The notes beneath the pieces are model-generated. The model was not told where the DNA came from. It did not search any database and was given only the letters and a program-made list of their open reading frames with translations. Shown piece after piece: positions 1 to 12,704 of a DNA stretch of 64,000 nt. The stretch's first letter is position 1, and each line of letters opens with the position of its first letter. The position numbers and the translations under genes are program-made. The stretch comes from Sipunculus nudus (taxonomy: Eukaryota; Annelida; Sipuncula; Golfingiida; Sipunculidae): assembly GCA_026874595.1 (NCBI GenBank), contig CM049313.1, positions 47,006,159-47,070,158 on the forward strand, given 5' to 3'.

Positions 1-1548
1 TTGAGTGTATTCAGATTATTAAACAAAAGTCATTCAATTTGAGAATATGACACAAGATAACCCTTTTATTTGTTCACATTATTATTTTGTTTACTTTGTT
101 GACCCGCTGTACCAGATGATCCTGTGTTCATTTCACTTCATCCTTTGTAGATTTCAGAAATGTGACCCTGGGGGCATTTTCAATTACTTGGTGGTACATG
201 CCAGCTCTCACCACAGTATGTGTGCAAACAGCATGCTTTCTTTTGATTAACTCTAGATTTTCATAAAATCAACATCACTCCATTAATCCAATTGAATTTT
301 TCTCTTCTGAAAAATAGACTTTACCCAGAATAATTTCTGAACAAATCCTCTGTTTAACTTGTGTCCTTTGACAAATGTAATGAAGATAAATTGAATGAAC
401 AAAAAAATCCACAAAATCTGGTTGACTCAAATTAATGGGGATGTAAACTGTGACATGTCTAGGATTTTTATGATAGAACCTGGTCAGACTAAAATATACA
501 ATTCTGATAATTTGACACATGGGGGTGTTGGATCTGTACAAGGCCTGTGAGATATATAAAAAATGAATACAGCAAATATGCATAGGTTAGATTTATGAAT
601 AATGTTAATAAGCACAGGCTAATGCTGATATAAATATCGAGGATTAAGGAACTCATTTTATGACTGCATGTCACTTAGCAAATATTGGTCCAATATGAAT
701 ATTCCAGATACATTTATCCAACTGGGTGTGACCATATAGGAATTGGTATATTTTGACTTTTCCCTCTGGGTCAGGTCAATTTGGCATGAATTTTAGTGAT
801 ATTATAGATGTGCTGTACCCTTACAATCTTATGTTCCACCAAAGTTCGCATAAATATTTGGATTTTATTTTCAAGATTTTTCAGTGACATGAATTAAGAT
901 TGTCAAGGGTGCTTGGAACAGCTTCTCTCAGTCAAATATACCAAGAGCTGCTCTTTTTTTCTTCGCCATGTTTTAATTTAAAAATAAATGGGAAGTTGTG
1001 TCATGGTTAATTTTAAGCATGTTTTCCTGATTAAATATTAACATATAACATGTCAGAACTTTGTTGACCAAGTTAAAGAATGCATTGTTTCTCTTGGCTT
1101 GTCATAACCAGCTTCTTTAGGCTGTTCCACAGTGGGGATATCATTAAGAGATCATTCTCTTAAAATTGTGGCACCTTTTTCCCACTACAGTCAATGAGGG
1201 ACCAAAGCCAGTATTAAGACTAAGAGAACTGCACAACAAAGAACAACATTTATATTTTGCAACCTAACGGTTCATAATCTTATGTCAAGTGACATGGAAT
1301 CTGTCACTGGTTCGCATCCTCATTTTGACAATTATACTTTTTATAATATTTATTATGCTAAACAACTAATCAGCAGGTTTTAAATGTAATTATTTGAGCA
1401 GGTGAACAGTTACCTTGACTTTCATCAATGGGGTTGAGTTGTTGTAAAAAACTGCTTTTTTCAGTATTGTTTTTAATGAGATACTTAAACATTTTGCAAG
1501 TATGGTTTTAATTTCATTCTGGTTAATCATTCCTTCATTGCAGCTTAC
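1..1548. other. AT-rich stretch without a recognised gene
   Basis: No open frame here looks coding and I recognise no repeat. If the minus-strand exon pair at 1.55-1.88 kb is real, this is intron or downstream sequence of that gene. Confidence 0.4.
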
Positions 1549-1606
1549 TTTTTGGAACTGATCCGTCAGTTTAAGAAAAGATTCACAAATTTCTATGGAC
1601 ACCCAA
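1549..1606 (-). CDS. Candidate internal exon of an unidentified minus-strand gene
   Basis: On the minus strand a pyrimidine-rich tract ending CCACAG precedes a 58-nt open segment that ends at the consensus donor AAAAA|GTAAGC. It reads WVSIEICESFLKLTDQFQK after one leading base. That leading base completes the split GG- codon left by the candidate exon at 1875-1835, so phase, acceptor and donor all agree. Composition and amino-acid pattern look coding (helical, amphipathic). I do not recognise the protein family and no other exon of the gene is certain. A chance pairing of splice-like sites remains possible. Confidence 0.4.
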
Positions 1607-1834
1607 CTGTGGCACAGACTACAGAGTGAAAGTCAAGGTCTTTTCAAGGAATATTTTTCAATCCTAGTCAAATTCATGCATTTTAAGGCCTTGAAAATAC
1701 ATTACAAATTCAAGGATTTTTATGCATTACCCTGTTCACTGAACAAACAGCTTCAGTGACTACTGGTAAATCAATCTGTACACAGTGGTCACTAAACTGC
1801 AACATCTAATAACCATTATTAAATTAACACTTAC

Positions 1835-1875
1835 CCAGTGGTTTTGAATATACATGAGTTCAGGGAAAGCCCATC
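1835..1875 (-). CDS. Candidate internal exon upstream of the 1.6-kb exon
   Basis: A 41-nt minus-strand segment between an acceptor-like CTCAAG and a strong donor CACTGG|GTAAGTG. It reads DGLSLNSCIFKTTG and leaves a two-base remainder that fits the one-base start of the exon at 1606. An in-frame TAA lies four codons upstream of the proposed start, so the exon cannot extend much further. The acceptor has a poor pyrimidine tract, which is the weak point. Product unknown. Confidence 0.35.
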
Positions 1876-2374
1876 CTTGAGGGCCCATTAAAATTAGTGC
1901 CACAGAAGATAAAACCTCCCAAAACACAATTAACATTACACTGCAATATGTCCTAAGGGAGAGCTATGCATATAAACATTCCAAAAAGAGGTAAGATTAA
2001 TTATGGAAGTAGTGCTTGCCATATGGGTACCTGGTTAATAATTAACTTCCTAATTAAGTAAACTACCTGTGTCTTAAAATAGCATTGAATTAAGAGCAAT
2101 GGAATGTTAATGAACTAGCTCTGAGATTAAAGAGTTAATGAAGGATTAATGAAATAAATACTTAAAATTGTCAATTCATGAAACAAAAAAATATGACAAT
2201 GGATTTAGTTAAAGATTAAAGGGATCAATTATCTGCTGCAGGTTTCTATATCAACCAAAACCTATCATAGCTCACACTAATAAATACTTTGTTCTAAGAC
2301 CTCAGTCATATGATATTATACAGTACATGTTCTGCACTTTAAACAATTACTGTTATGAATTTAATTTGCATTAA

Positions 2375-2377
<3 letters not shown>

Positions 2378-2464
<87 letters not shown>
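2378..2464. repeat. (AT)n microsatellite, about 85 bp
   Basis: Uninterrupted AT dinucleotide run. Other AT runs of 30-60 bp occur at about 6542-6588, 11796-11840, 13281-13314, 21286-21307, 21340-21398 and 22617-22652. Confidence 0.97.
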
Positions 2465-2468
<4 letters not shown>

Positions 2469-2544
2469 TATCATGCAGTGTTAATTTGATGAGGCTTAGA
2501 GGCTTGGAAGTTCAAACCTATACATGAATGCATGGCTGCAACAT

Positions 2545-3270
2545 CTGCAGCAATATCCTGAACAGAAATTTCCCTGGCAAGAAAGTCCTGAACAGAAATA
2601 CCTCTGGCAAGAAAGTCCTGAACTAAAGTTTTCCTTACAGCAATTTTCATGAACAGAAATGCTTGACTGGAATATCTTGAACAGAAATGTCTCCAACAAT
2701 AATGTCTTAAACAGAACTATTCCTTACAAGAATATCCTGAACAGAATTAATTATTCCTGACAATAATGTCCTGAACAAAAATGTTCCTGACAAGAATGTT
2801 TTGAACGGAAAATGTTCCTGACAAGAATGTCCTGATAAGAAATGTCCCTGACAAAAATGTCTTGAACAGAATTGTTCCTGACAGAAATGTCTCGAACAGA
2901 AATGTCTCTGGCAAGAATGTTCTGAAAATAAATGTTACTGAGAGGAATGTCCTGAACAGAAATGTCTCTTGCAAGAGAATTCTGAAAAGAAATGTCCTTG
3001 ACAGGAATACCTTAAATGGAAATGTTCCTGTCATGAATGTCCTGACCAGAAATGTTTCTGAAAGGAATGTCTTGAACAGAAATGTCCCTAACAAGAATGT
3101 CCTGAACAGAAATATTCCTGACAAGAATGTCTTGAATGGAAATGTTCCTGACAATGTCCTGAACAGAAAGGTCCCTGACTGGAATATCTTGAACAGAAAT
3201 GTCTCTGGCAAGAATGTCCTGAACAGAAATGTTCTGAAAGAAATGTCCTGAATAGAAATGTCCCTAATAA
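2545..3270. repeat. ~30-bp minisatellite built from two ~15-bp halves
   Basis: About two dozen degenerate copies of a unit close to GAACAGAAATGTCCCTGACA followed by AGAATGTCCT. The two halves (…GAAATGTCCCTGAC, …GAATGTCCTGAAC) resemble each other, so the 30-bp unit is itself a diverged duplication. Because the unit length is a multiple of three and stop-poor, open frames run through it on both strands (154 codons minus, 129 codons plus). Their proteins are simple 10-residue repeats and I do not regard them as genes. Confidence 0.93.
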
Positions 3271-3274
3271 GAAT

Positions 3275-4635
3275 TTGTTTAATTTTGATACATACTTAAG
3301 AGGATTTACTCAATATTCACACTATTTTGGAGTTAATATTATTACTGTCATATTCTTATACCAAAATAAATCTAAACATCATTGAGATTTAAACAGGAAC
3401 CAATTATTATCATTTCAACAAATGGACCTGTTACATATAATATATACACAAAATTAATTTATGTCTGTCAATAATGGCACATTTATTCTTTTGGCATTTT
3501 ATGAATCATTTGATTGGACCCTTCTATAAATGCAGCAGGGATTTGAGATACTTTTTTTAAATGTTTCACATATGGCAATGGTTTTCTGAGTTATCACTAG
3601 TCCAAACATGCAACAAAACTGTCAATCATAATATCCAATCATCCACTGTCACATAAACCTAATTATAAAGAGACAATAACTACCAGAAGAAAAAGGACCC
3701 TGTCTGACAGGTATGTCAAAATACAAAACCAGTGGTATAACACTCTCAGTGAGGCTTTTCCTGTAGAAATTCCTCAGTATACTGAACCACACCTATGCAT
3801 GAGAGTTTATTGTGACTATTTCACTTTGTGACCTTTTTCTTCAGTCCTGTGACATTTTGATTCCGAAGCTCACACACAAGTTGCCTTGATGATTAATTGT
3901 CCGATCCTGAGTTGTGCAGGTGACTTAGCTTTTTGTTGTAAACGCATGAACAAGTCTTTCTGTGCCTAATCAATATAAACTCTTTGATGGGGTGCTTTTG
4001 GCTACAGTTAAGGAAATTAACCATGATTACATCTTGTAAATCTGCCAGAGAGAAACATGTTTATGTAACACTGATCACAACCGGTCTCGCAGAACAAAGC
4101 AAACCACTGTGACACCTGTCGTGATGACTCCATGCAATCTTTTGTGCAATGCTTACAAAATGTCCCCTCTCTCCTGTTTATTCAGTTTAAAAGTCTCACT
4201 CACATACTAATTACTTGTACCTTGGTGCAGTGAACAAATTACATTGTTTCACTACCCTAATGGAGTCAATATATAAAATTAACAAGATATTACTGGTTCC
4301 CCAACCAAAAGTGTGTTTTCTGGGATACTTGCACTTTTTTGTTTCAGTGATTGAACACCAGACCGTGTTGAAATGCAACTTAGGTATAACTGTAAATTAA
4401 AATATCATGATATAGAAGTACCCTATTTTTTCCTTCTTTTCTTCTATATTGTCTTCTGATATTTGTTTTTTTTTATATTTTATGTGGTTAAATCTTGGAG
4501 CTAAAGGAGAAATCCTTTATGATGGTATCAGTATTATTTCCAAATGAGCCCTCACAAGAGTTCCTAACACACAAAATTTTAAATATATCTTTCAGATTTC
4601 CATAGGTAAATAATGCAAATAAAATCTGGACAGTT
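3275..4635. other. Non-coding stretch, nothing recognised
   Basis: AT-rich sequence with no convincing exon, repeat or RNA gene on either strand. Confidence 0.4.
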
Positions 4636-4636
4636 T

Positions 4637-4738
4637 AATTGACACACTTGCCTTGAAATGATATGTGCATATACAGATTCACTAAATAATTGAAACACTT
4701 ACTTGAGATGATAAGTGCATATAAAGATTCACTAAAAA
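4637..4738. repeat. Short tandem duplication (~53 bp x 2)
   Basis: Two adjacent diverged copies share the phrases CACTT(A/G)C…TTGA, GTGCATATA and AGATTCACTAAA. Confidence 0.75.
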
Positions 4739-5437
4739 ATTATCTCCCTGTGTAATTTTTTGAGTTTCGCTGTTAAGTGAGAAAAACCAACAAAATATTG
4801 GCAAAAAACATATATTACCCCCTGTTTAAGGTAAAAAAAATATATCTCTGCCTCTGATGCACTGTGCCAAATAACAGTAACCAAAGAATCACTTTTACAG
4901 TCCCAAACTCTTTATTCTGTAAGAATTGATTTACAATAATGTCATGCATCTGGAATAGGTGATGGGGTTTTGACTGTCAGCTGGTCCTGCCAAGCAGGTG
5001 GTCTAAAACACAGTTTCCTCTTTGGCTCCATTCATTTAAGGGTTATGTATATAGCGCTGATACTAAGGTCGTAACCGTGGTAAAGACAGCCTCAGAGATC
5101 ACATGACTTAAGCCATCATGCACCCTGGAATGGTCGTGAATCGGTGCCCGTTCAGCTTAAAAATCCAATACTTAGAGCTCTGCGCTGTGTCCCTGCCGTT
5201 GTAAATAACATCATTACCCCTCTACAAAGGAGAATATACTGACATGGTGTGCTGTTAAGATAGCTGAGTTAGTCTCCAAAATATGTTTTATTCTTCAGTG
5301 ACTGAGAGTGCTACAACCTTTAATATGATCATCTTGTTTAAACGACTTAGTTTGGTGGGACTTGCTTACCTTTTAACCTAGGTTATAGGACCCTGGCCTG
5401 ATGGCGGCTTGGTCTACTGAATGAGTTGAAGGTAACC

Positions 5438-5530
5438 ATCCCATAAGAATGACATATTCAGTGCTGCCCTCTGGGTTAAAAGTATAAAATCTTTCAAGAT
5501 TTTTTTTAAACAATTGTACAGCTTCTGATA
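5438..5530 (-). CDS. Possible exon-like open segment, unidentified
   Basis: On the minus strand, after an acceptor-like TTTACAAG, about 30 codons read VSEAVQLFKKNLERFYTF and then an Asn-Pro-Glu-Gly-Ser stretch. The reading looks coding, but the segment ends at a non-consensus GTTACC, or runs to a stop just before a good GTAAGC donor. It could belong with the other minus-strand candidates at 1.5-10.8 kb, but no phase link could be established. Confidence 0.18.
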
Positions 5531-6539
5531 CTTGTAAACAAGATAAATGTATGAAAGCACATGAATTTTCCAGTATTCCATATATCCCAATGATATTGTT
5601 AAACACTAGCAAGATTTCAGAAAATGATTATTGCTAATAAGATGTCACTCTAATGAAATATTGACAGAGCATGTCTACTGCAATCAAATTGGTTCAGATG
5701 AACAGCCTATAATCATAACCTGAAGATGGTGATTTTAGAAAAAAAAGTATTAACCCCTGGGAAAGTATGAAGAAAAGTATAAAAACAAGTCTTGCTTGAA
5801 AAAAAGTATGTTACTTTAAAAAGGTATAGAGTGGCAGCACTGTATATTTTCATTAAACCTTCAGCATCTCAGGGTTAGTTACAATGGCGGAGTTATAATT
5901 GTTGTAAAGACACTTTTTGTTTCTCACACCTCACACTTTTAGTTTCTCAACATCTTTGAGATTCTGACATGATTACCCCATTTTCCTTTAAGCTTTGCCA
6001 GATTCAAGAGCTTCAATATAACTAGGTCCAATGCTCTAACAACAGATTATATCCTACTTGCAAGTGACTGGACTCGCTTTACCATCTTGAGGAAACAGCT
6101 TAGAGATAATCTCTGCTTCAGTTGTAATTTTAACTGATTTTACACAACTAAGTAGGTCAGAAAGCCAGTCATATACTAAGAGATTAACTACTGGCCTTTC
6201 ACTTTTTTAATTTGTTTCAAAGCTTTAGCAAGAAATTGGTGTTATATAAATGAATTATGATCTTGAGTAGAACAGTTGACTTTACATTTTACTTTAAATG
6301 TACAAAAACAAACAATATTTGCTCAGTGGTAAAATGATAAATTACACACTGATTTGTGACAGTCAACCAGAAAGCAGTCAGAAACTGCATACCTTCGCCA
6401 AAATTCTGGACCACCAGATCCTGAGTATCAGGATCCTCATTAAACTCTGGTGTATGCTAGCAGCTACCTTAATGCAAGGTATAAATAAATTCAAGCCACA
6501 TGAGAACCTCCCGGTATGTGGATCTAAACAAGAGAAAAG

Positions 6540-6590
<51 letters not shown>

Positions 6591-6781
6591 AATGCAAATT
6601 ATGAAAATATACGTAAGAACTGGATTACCTTCAAAAATATTGTAAAATACCTGATAAAATACAAATTTTTTTAACACACAGCATTATTTTAGGACTTTAG
6701 GCAAAACCAGACTTGGTGAGTCAGACCAAGTCTAACTGGTAATATCTGGAATTTTAAAGAACACCAATAATGAATCGAGTG

Positions 6782-6979
6782 TTAAGAAGCCTTATATCTG
6801 ATTTGCAACTGCCTAAGAATGACAGCAGAATTGTTGTTCAGCTCCTTAATTACAACTCCTGACTGACTGTAAAGCAGACATAATCGTCCAATAAACATGT
6901 CATTGTCATGCCCACCCAGCCACTCTCCAGCAGAGACAGTACGTCTCCAGCTGCCCATAAACTGAACATTTCTTTTAGT
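6782..6979 (-). CDS. Possible terminal exon of an unidentified minus-strand gene
   Basis: After CACACAG on the minus strand a 66-codon frame stays open to a TAA at 6784-6782. It includes the stretches RNVQFMGSWRRTVSAGEW and DNDMFIGRLCLLYSQSG. It is locally less AT-rich than its surroundings, and the other minus frames are interrupted sooner. No obvious poly(A) signal follows, and no family is recognised. It starts in phase 0, so it could follow the small candidate exon at 8865-8837, but this is only a compatibility argument. Confidence 0.28.
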   Translation of the reverse strand, partial: TKRNVQFMGSWRRTVSAGEWLGGHDNDMFIGRLCLLYSQSGVVIKELNNNSAVILRQLQIRYKAS

Positions 6980-6999
6980 CTGTGTGGAGAATTGATACT

Positions 7000-7760
7000 G
7001 GCATAAAGGGAATATATCAGTATTTGCCTAATCCTTTAAAGAAGAGACAGCCGCTACAAAGTGCCAGAACCCTTCTGCTTTGTATGAGTAAATCAAAGGA
7101 AACAATATAAAATATATACTCATTCAGCTTTGCCAGGAAATATATGAGACCCTTTTTTATACATTACATTTTATTAATGTTAGTTTGCATGATGTATAGG
7201 CAAGATTTTAAGGTTTTATGGTATCAGACATTGGTAAACAAGTTCCCAAGTTCTGTGCTTTATTAGATACAAAGATATAACAAACACACAAATGTTTTTA
7301 TCATTTAAAGCCAAGTCTTAATAAATTATTGTTTTCAAATGAAATAACAGGTGAGAGGTTTTAATTATGCTAGAAATGCTTGAAAATCAGTATCATCTCT
7401 GTCCTTTCAAGGCCATATACTGTTTCTTGATGCTCTCATATTATTTCTACAAAAAATGTAAATTGTCACTTGTAATTTTATAAATCACTCACTAATTAAG
7501 TTTTACTAAAATCACAGGTGACACTGAATGATTTCAAGTGACAGTGAATGATTGACAAATGTGAATAAAAAAAGAAGCATAACATAACAGAAAATTAATG
7601 ATTGACACGAAAATGTGAATGACTATGACCTGAATGAGGTTGATGTAAACATAATATGTTTAAATATACTCTATACTGTATACTCAGTTAAATTTATATT
7701 TACTTGGACTACCAAAGGCTTCATAAGAAGGGCTGACACTTCACAGATGTCATCACCAAT
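7000..7760. other. Non-coding stretch, nothing recognised
   Basis: AT-rich, no exon or repeat identified. Confidence 0.35.
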
Positions 7761-7914
7761 ATGTCCTTATCTGATATTGGCTTAGCATCAGGGTCACACC
7801 ATGATACATTAGGGTTACATCAGGAAGTGAAAGAAGATTTGGGAGACACTGGAACATCTTTAAAAAAAATTAGAATTGGGGTTACACTTTGTCACACTGG
7901 GGAAGACATTCGGG

Positions 7915-8500
7915 TTACATCAGGTCAGGATATTGGTACACGTGTCAGGGTGACATCAGGTCAGCTGCACATCGGGACATGTCAGAGTGACATCAGGTCA
8001 GTCCATTGGGACACCTGTCAGGGTGACATCAGGTGAGCACATTGGGACATGTCAGACTGACATCAGGTCAGTACATTGGGACATGTCAGACTGACATCAG
8101 GTTAGCACATTGGGACACCTGTCAGGGTGACATCAGGTCAGCATATTGGGACATGTCAAAGTGACATCAGGTCAGTACAATAGGACATCTGTCAGGGTGA
8201 CACCAGGTAAGCACATTGGGACATGTCAGAGTGACATCTGGTCAGCATATTGGGACATGTTTGGGTGACTTCAGGTCAGTATATTGGGAAATTTTGGGAT
8301 GACATAAGGTAAGTACATTAGGACACTTTGGGGTGACATCAGGTCAGTATATTGGGACACTTTGGGGTGACATCAGGTCAGTAAATTGGGACATGCTGGG
8401 ATGACAGCGCATTTGGGGCATATCAGGTTGACATCAGGTCAGCACATTGGGACACATTGAGGTGACATCAAATCAGCACACTGGGACACTTCTGGTTGAC
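7915..8500. repeat. ~34-36-bp minisatellite
   Basis: About 16 degenerate units resembling TGACATCAGGTCAGTACATT followed by GGGACATGTCAGAC. The invariant cores are GACATCAGGT(C/A)AG and ATTGGGACA. The spacing alternates between 34 and 36 bp depending on a GACATGTCAG versus GACACCTGTCAG form. An open frame crosses its left end but has only repeat content. Confidence 0.93.
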
Positions 8501-8836
8501 ATTGGCAATTTGTGAATAAGCCTAATGTAGAGATATACATGTATGAATAGCCATGCTTGTTTATTGTACTGGAGGACATGAATACACAGTAACATCATGG
8601 ATTTGATACCCATAAGGAGTGATCTGACTTTTCTGTGAATTTATGTTCATTCTAAGCCTTATGTAGTAACTGGTGAGAATAAAGCACAATCTGTGAATCC
8701 TTGACCTATGGGAAGTTGGGAACACAGCTCTTTAAAATTTATAAGATCAGGTGGAACATGAAAAAAAAATCCTAAGCCTGTGAATGAGATTAAAATCAAC
8801 CAGTCAATATGCTTTACTATTGCTGCATGGCAATAC

Positions 8837-8865
8837 CTTTGTAGGACAGATGTGGATTCTGCCAC
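8837..8865 (-). CDS. Possible micro-exon (29 nt)
   Basis: Minus-strand segment between CAACCAG and the donor AAAG|GTATTG. Read in the phase left by the candidate exon at 10808-10754 it gives GGRIHICPTK with no stop. Short length and lack of homology make this weak. Confidence 0.15.
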
Positions 8866-8899
8866 CTGGTTGCAAATTATATATATAATGCACTTGTTG

Positions 8900-10750
8900 T
8901 ACCACTACATATCACAGACTAGGTGAGTGAATCTGAGGCAAGTAGTCAGTGCCACCTGTCACTGCATTGCAGAAGTGATGGTGTTTTCCAGTGACATCAT
9001 GCAGCAACTGGGGTCTCTCTTAGTATTTTGCAGCAAGACTATCTTGGGCCATCTGGTAATGACATTTCTTATAGATTGGCCATTCGACTGCTATTGGCCT
9101 ATTGCCAACACCTAGCAATGGCAAATATCCATCCTTGCCTTAGAGCTTGACCAAATAGTATGCAAATAATAGAGAATATCTCAATTCCTCAAGTGGCCTT
9201 AGGACAGACTGATTTATAGATATTACAGATAAACCCATTCACTGGACATGCCACCAATATGAGCCTGTACATACGGTCAGATGTTCTGATAAAGTTACCT
9301 CTAGCCAGGCATTGAATTACATTTTATTTTACATACTTCAGTGGCAAGTTTAATTACTTATGTCCTGGCAGGTCTAAGATCAGTCTGATGAGAGCTGATA
9401 CACCATTTTACCAGACAGTTTCAGTTTGACCTGTGGTCATTTCACTCATTGTACCATGTCCACAAATGATCCAATAAATATAAATTACCATATATAATTA
9501 AATATATCATCTACCATAAGTTATCAAATATGAATAATTTACCATATATGTATATAATCTGATATATGTAATTCCTAATTCACCATACATAATCCAATAA
9601 TTATGAGGTCACTTTTGTGTACTAAACATTCTACTCAGCTTCATAAATCTGCTGTTTCATTATACAGCATGCACTCCATTTGCTAATGTAGCATTTTGGT
9701 TTTGCCTTAGTTTTTAATGGCAGTAGTACACTAGCAGTGAATAAATCATGACAAATGTTTATGCCAGTCAGAAAAAATGCAACAGAAACATCTTGTTCAA
9801 AACATCCACCAGGGTATTTTAAATATGTGGGAGGCAGACTATCAAAATAAAGATAAAAGAAAAGACTGTATTATGTAGCAGTGGTGTGACAATTAAATGA
9901 TTATATTGATGATTCGTCATTCTCTCATAATCAAATAAACTGACAGCAATTTGGCATAATCTATCCCAAACGTTTATGTTCGCACATCCAAAGATGTCAT
10001 ATTATCCAGATAAAGTATTCAAATTTGTTATCAGACATATAAGAAAGACATGGCACAAAACAGCAAAAAACTTTAAACTTGTAGTCGTGACAACAACCCA
10101 GCAACAACCTTGAACTTTCAGCATGATGTACAAGTTGAATTTAACCTGTCAATAATTTAGGTATTTCTCAATACAGAAGATTTCACGAAAAAAATGATGG
10201 TCCATTAAATAATTGATTATTTATTGATCACTGGTCGTTCTTTATCTTTGAGTCTTCAAATATAATTTTGCCACCAATTCCTACCACTACTACGGTAAGT
10301 ACAGCAGCTAGAAGTGAGTAATGACTGATCACTTTCAAGTTAGTTCAATAATGCTAGATCTTATTATTTATCATAGAAATGGATATATTTTCACACACAC
10401 AGTTTCAGACAAAAATACACGTTAGTCAAGTAAATCAAAGTCTAAAGTGCTGTCATATCTAATCAGGATGTAAATATGATTTTGTTTAAGACTATAAACA
10501 TAAAAATATATATACATATTGGTATACAATCTGTGAAAAGCTATGTTTGTTATTTGGCAGTACCTGGATGTGCAATAGACCTGGGTAAGCTGGTTTATGA
10601 GAAACCTCCTTGTGTACTGTCACTGATCTTATATAAAGTGTGATATAATTGAGTGAGTGTTCAGGTTTGCCTGGTTAGGCCAGATCTGTTGTTATGATGT
10701 CTTAAATCATCAAAATTAGTAATGAATGTACTAATAGATAGCAGAAATGA
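8900..10750. other. Non-coding stretch with a possible old hAT-like fragment
   Basis: No gene seen. Around 9885-10260 the phrases GTGGTGTGACAATTAA and ATTGATTATTTATTGA resemble a dispersed repeat found again at 24.84-25.24 and 61.77-62.15 kb. Confidence 0.3.
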
Positions 10751-10753
10751 TAC

Positions 10754-10808
10754 CTGTATCAGTGGTATGAGGTGGAGAAACAGTACAATCAGTGCCACCT
10801 ATCCCCAT
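10754..10808 (-). CDS. Possible first coding exon of a minus-strand gene
   Basis: On the minus strand an ATG directly preceded by TAG opens MGIGGTDCTVSPPHTTDT and ends at CAG|GTATCA. The plus strand of the same interval also has a stop-free reading, so coding potential alone does not decide it. The phase fits the candidate micro-exon at 8865. Confidence 0.17.
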
Positions 10809-10819
10809 CTAGCTGTACT

Positions 10820-11790
10820 AGCTAAAGCTGATGCTCCTTAGGGGCATTAACTTCATCGATGCATATTAGGAATTATGATTGGACTTATGGCGTATTGCCA
10901 TGAACATTACAATTAAGTCGCAGCTTTAACTAAAATGCCATATTCCCATATATATCTATACAAATATCAGTACATAACTTGGAATTATTCTTAAAATAAC
11001 CTCCATTTTCCAATGAATATTAAGATACTTAATACTGCAAAGCTTTGTTTTAATGTTTATAAGCCTGTTATCAAGTGCTGAAATATTAATTTGATTAAAT
11101 TCTTCACATCAAATCTCACCAATACACTTAGTTAAATTAATAATTTATTGTCATTTGTTTCACCATACAAGAACCCTAATTAGCCCCATTTGTGGCACAG
11201 GCTATTATTCTTTACATATAACTGATAATTTGCACTAATAAATGACTAATAAATACATACATACTCTTGATCCTTAGGTTCACTAAAGTTTACACATTTT
11301 TGTTAAGGGATCATTTTTATTTTCTATAATAACTTACATAAAATCATAAAAATTACAATTTAAAATGCAGCAAATAATAATAAATTTTAATAGTAACTAT
11401 AAAATAGATACTGACTTTCAAATTTATCAAAAATGAAATGAAATCTTCTGGTAACTTTAATAGTTATCAGGTTAGCTGCAACAATGAATATTTTTTCCAT
11501 GCAAAAAAAAAGACATTAAGTATTTACAAAGATGATTTATATAAGCTTAATATATTCTCATGTTACTAAATTATTCAAAAGAAACACAATAAATGAAAAG
11601 GTAAGTCAATGATTTATAAAAATAAGACTTGCTGGTCAATATATTCATTAAATAGTGCAATTTAAATATAAAATTACACTAAGTACTGTGCAGATTTATA
11701 AAACAAACTTAAAAAAATAAAAAAATGATTATTGCACCAGATAAATGTAAAGACCAAATAACAAGCTAATAATAGTAATATATATTAAAA

Positions 11791-11846
<56 letters not shown>

Positions 11847-12000
11847 GTATTTAAACAAATCTGATGTCTCTCTTATTCCCCTTACAATATATTGATAATC
11901 TGATAACCTTTCATTCAAGAAACATGATCTACTATGTTATGCTCACACCCAGGCATCGATGGCAAAAGCCTATCTATTGAACCGCCACATGCAGAATGCT
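10820..12000. other. AT-rich stretch with an (AT)n run
   Basis: Nothing coding seen. An AT microsatellite lies at about 11796-11840. Confidence 0.5.
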
Positions 12001-12530
12001 AGCTTAGAACGACATGTGACACACACTGGCGGCATATAGAGATCAGCTGCTGTGTTATCATGCTAGATTAAAGGCTGACCGTGACAGGCTGGACAGTAGT
12101 CAGTCCGTAGTAGCCGGTAGCCATAGCGCTGACCAGCAGTGGTAAGAGATAGAGCACTCAGAGCGACCTACCTTATTACAGCGTCTTGGTGATCCCGGCT
12201 TATTCCTAGAAGCAGGCCACGCCTCACCGCTTCCAGGCTTGTTCAGCACTGCTACAGTTCCTGTGCTGTCCTGAATCTTGTATGTTGGTATCTCTGCATC
12301 TTCTTGGAGCCGGGATCAGTCGCCATTGACCTGTTGACAATACATAATTTTCATAACAGGCCGCATCGATCACTGGTCCTAGGAAATCGGGGATTTCTCG
12401 GCATTGGGCATGCGAAATAGACTGCCCGTTTCACACTATTTTACTACCAGCTTTGACACCTCTCACGCCTTTACTTCACAGAAGATGGCGCCACGTCACG
12501 GGTGCTTTTTTTCATGGCATGATCTCTCTC
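12000..12530. promoter_or_regulatory. CpG-containing, promoter-like segment
   Basis: This half kilobase is distinctly richer in C+G and CpG than its surroundings. The plus strand has AAGATGGCGCC, a YY1-type core, at 12483-12493, followed by CACGTCA, a CRE/E-box-like site. On the minus strand an ATG reading MATDPGSKKMQRYQHTRF closes after 24 codons, and a donor-like AATAAG|GTAGGT follows further on near 12173. A likely reading is a transcription start region whose 5' exon runs leftwards on the minus strand. No transcript evidence is available from sequence alone. Confidence 0.4.
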
Positions 12531-12704
12531 ACTCCCTCTCTCAGCCTTATGAAATCTGATAATTATGAAAGATATGTGATTTTCGTATGTTTTTCACACT
12601 GTATTTGCCATAACCATATATATTTACACTTCCAATTTACTTACCAACAAACTATTTTAACATGTTTTATTGGTTGTCTGCAGAATGCGGGTTTTTTTTA
12701 GTTT

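Noticed and set aside
2747-3251. Long open frames on both strands (154 and 129 codons)
   Set aside because: They are produced by a 30-bp minisatellite with no stop codons; the peptides are simple repeats.
6298-6677. Open frames on both strands around 6.3-6.7 kb
   Set aside because: Much of each is an Ile-Tyr run from an (AT)n microsatellite; no splice or homology support.
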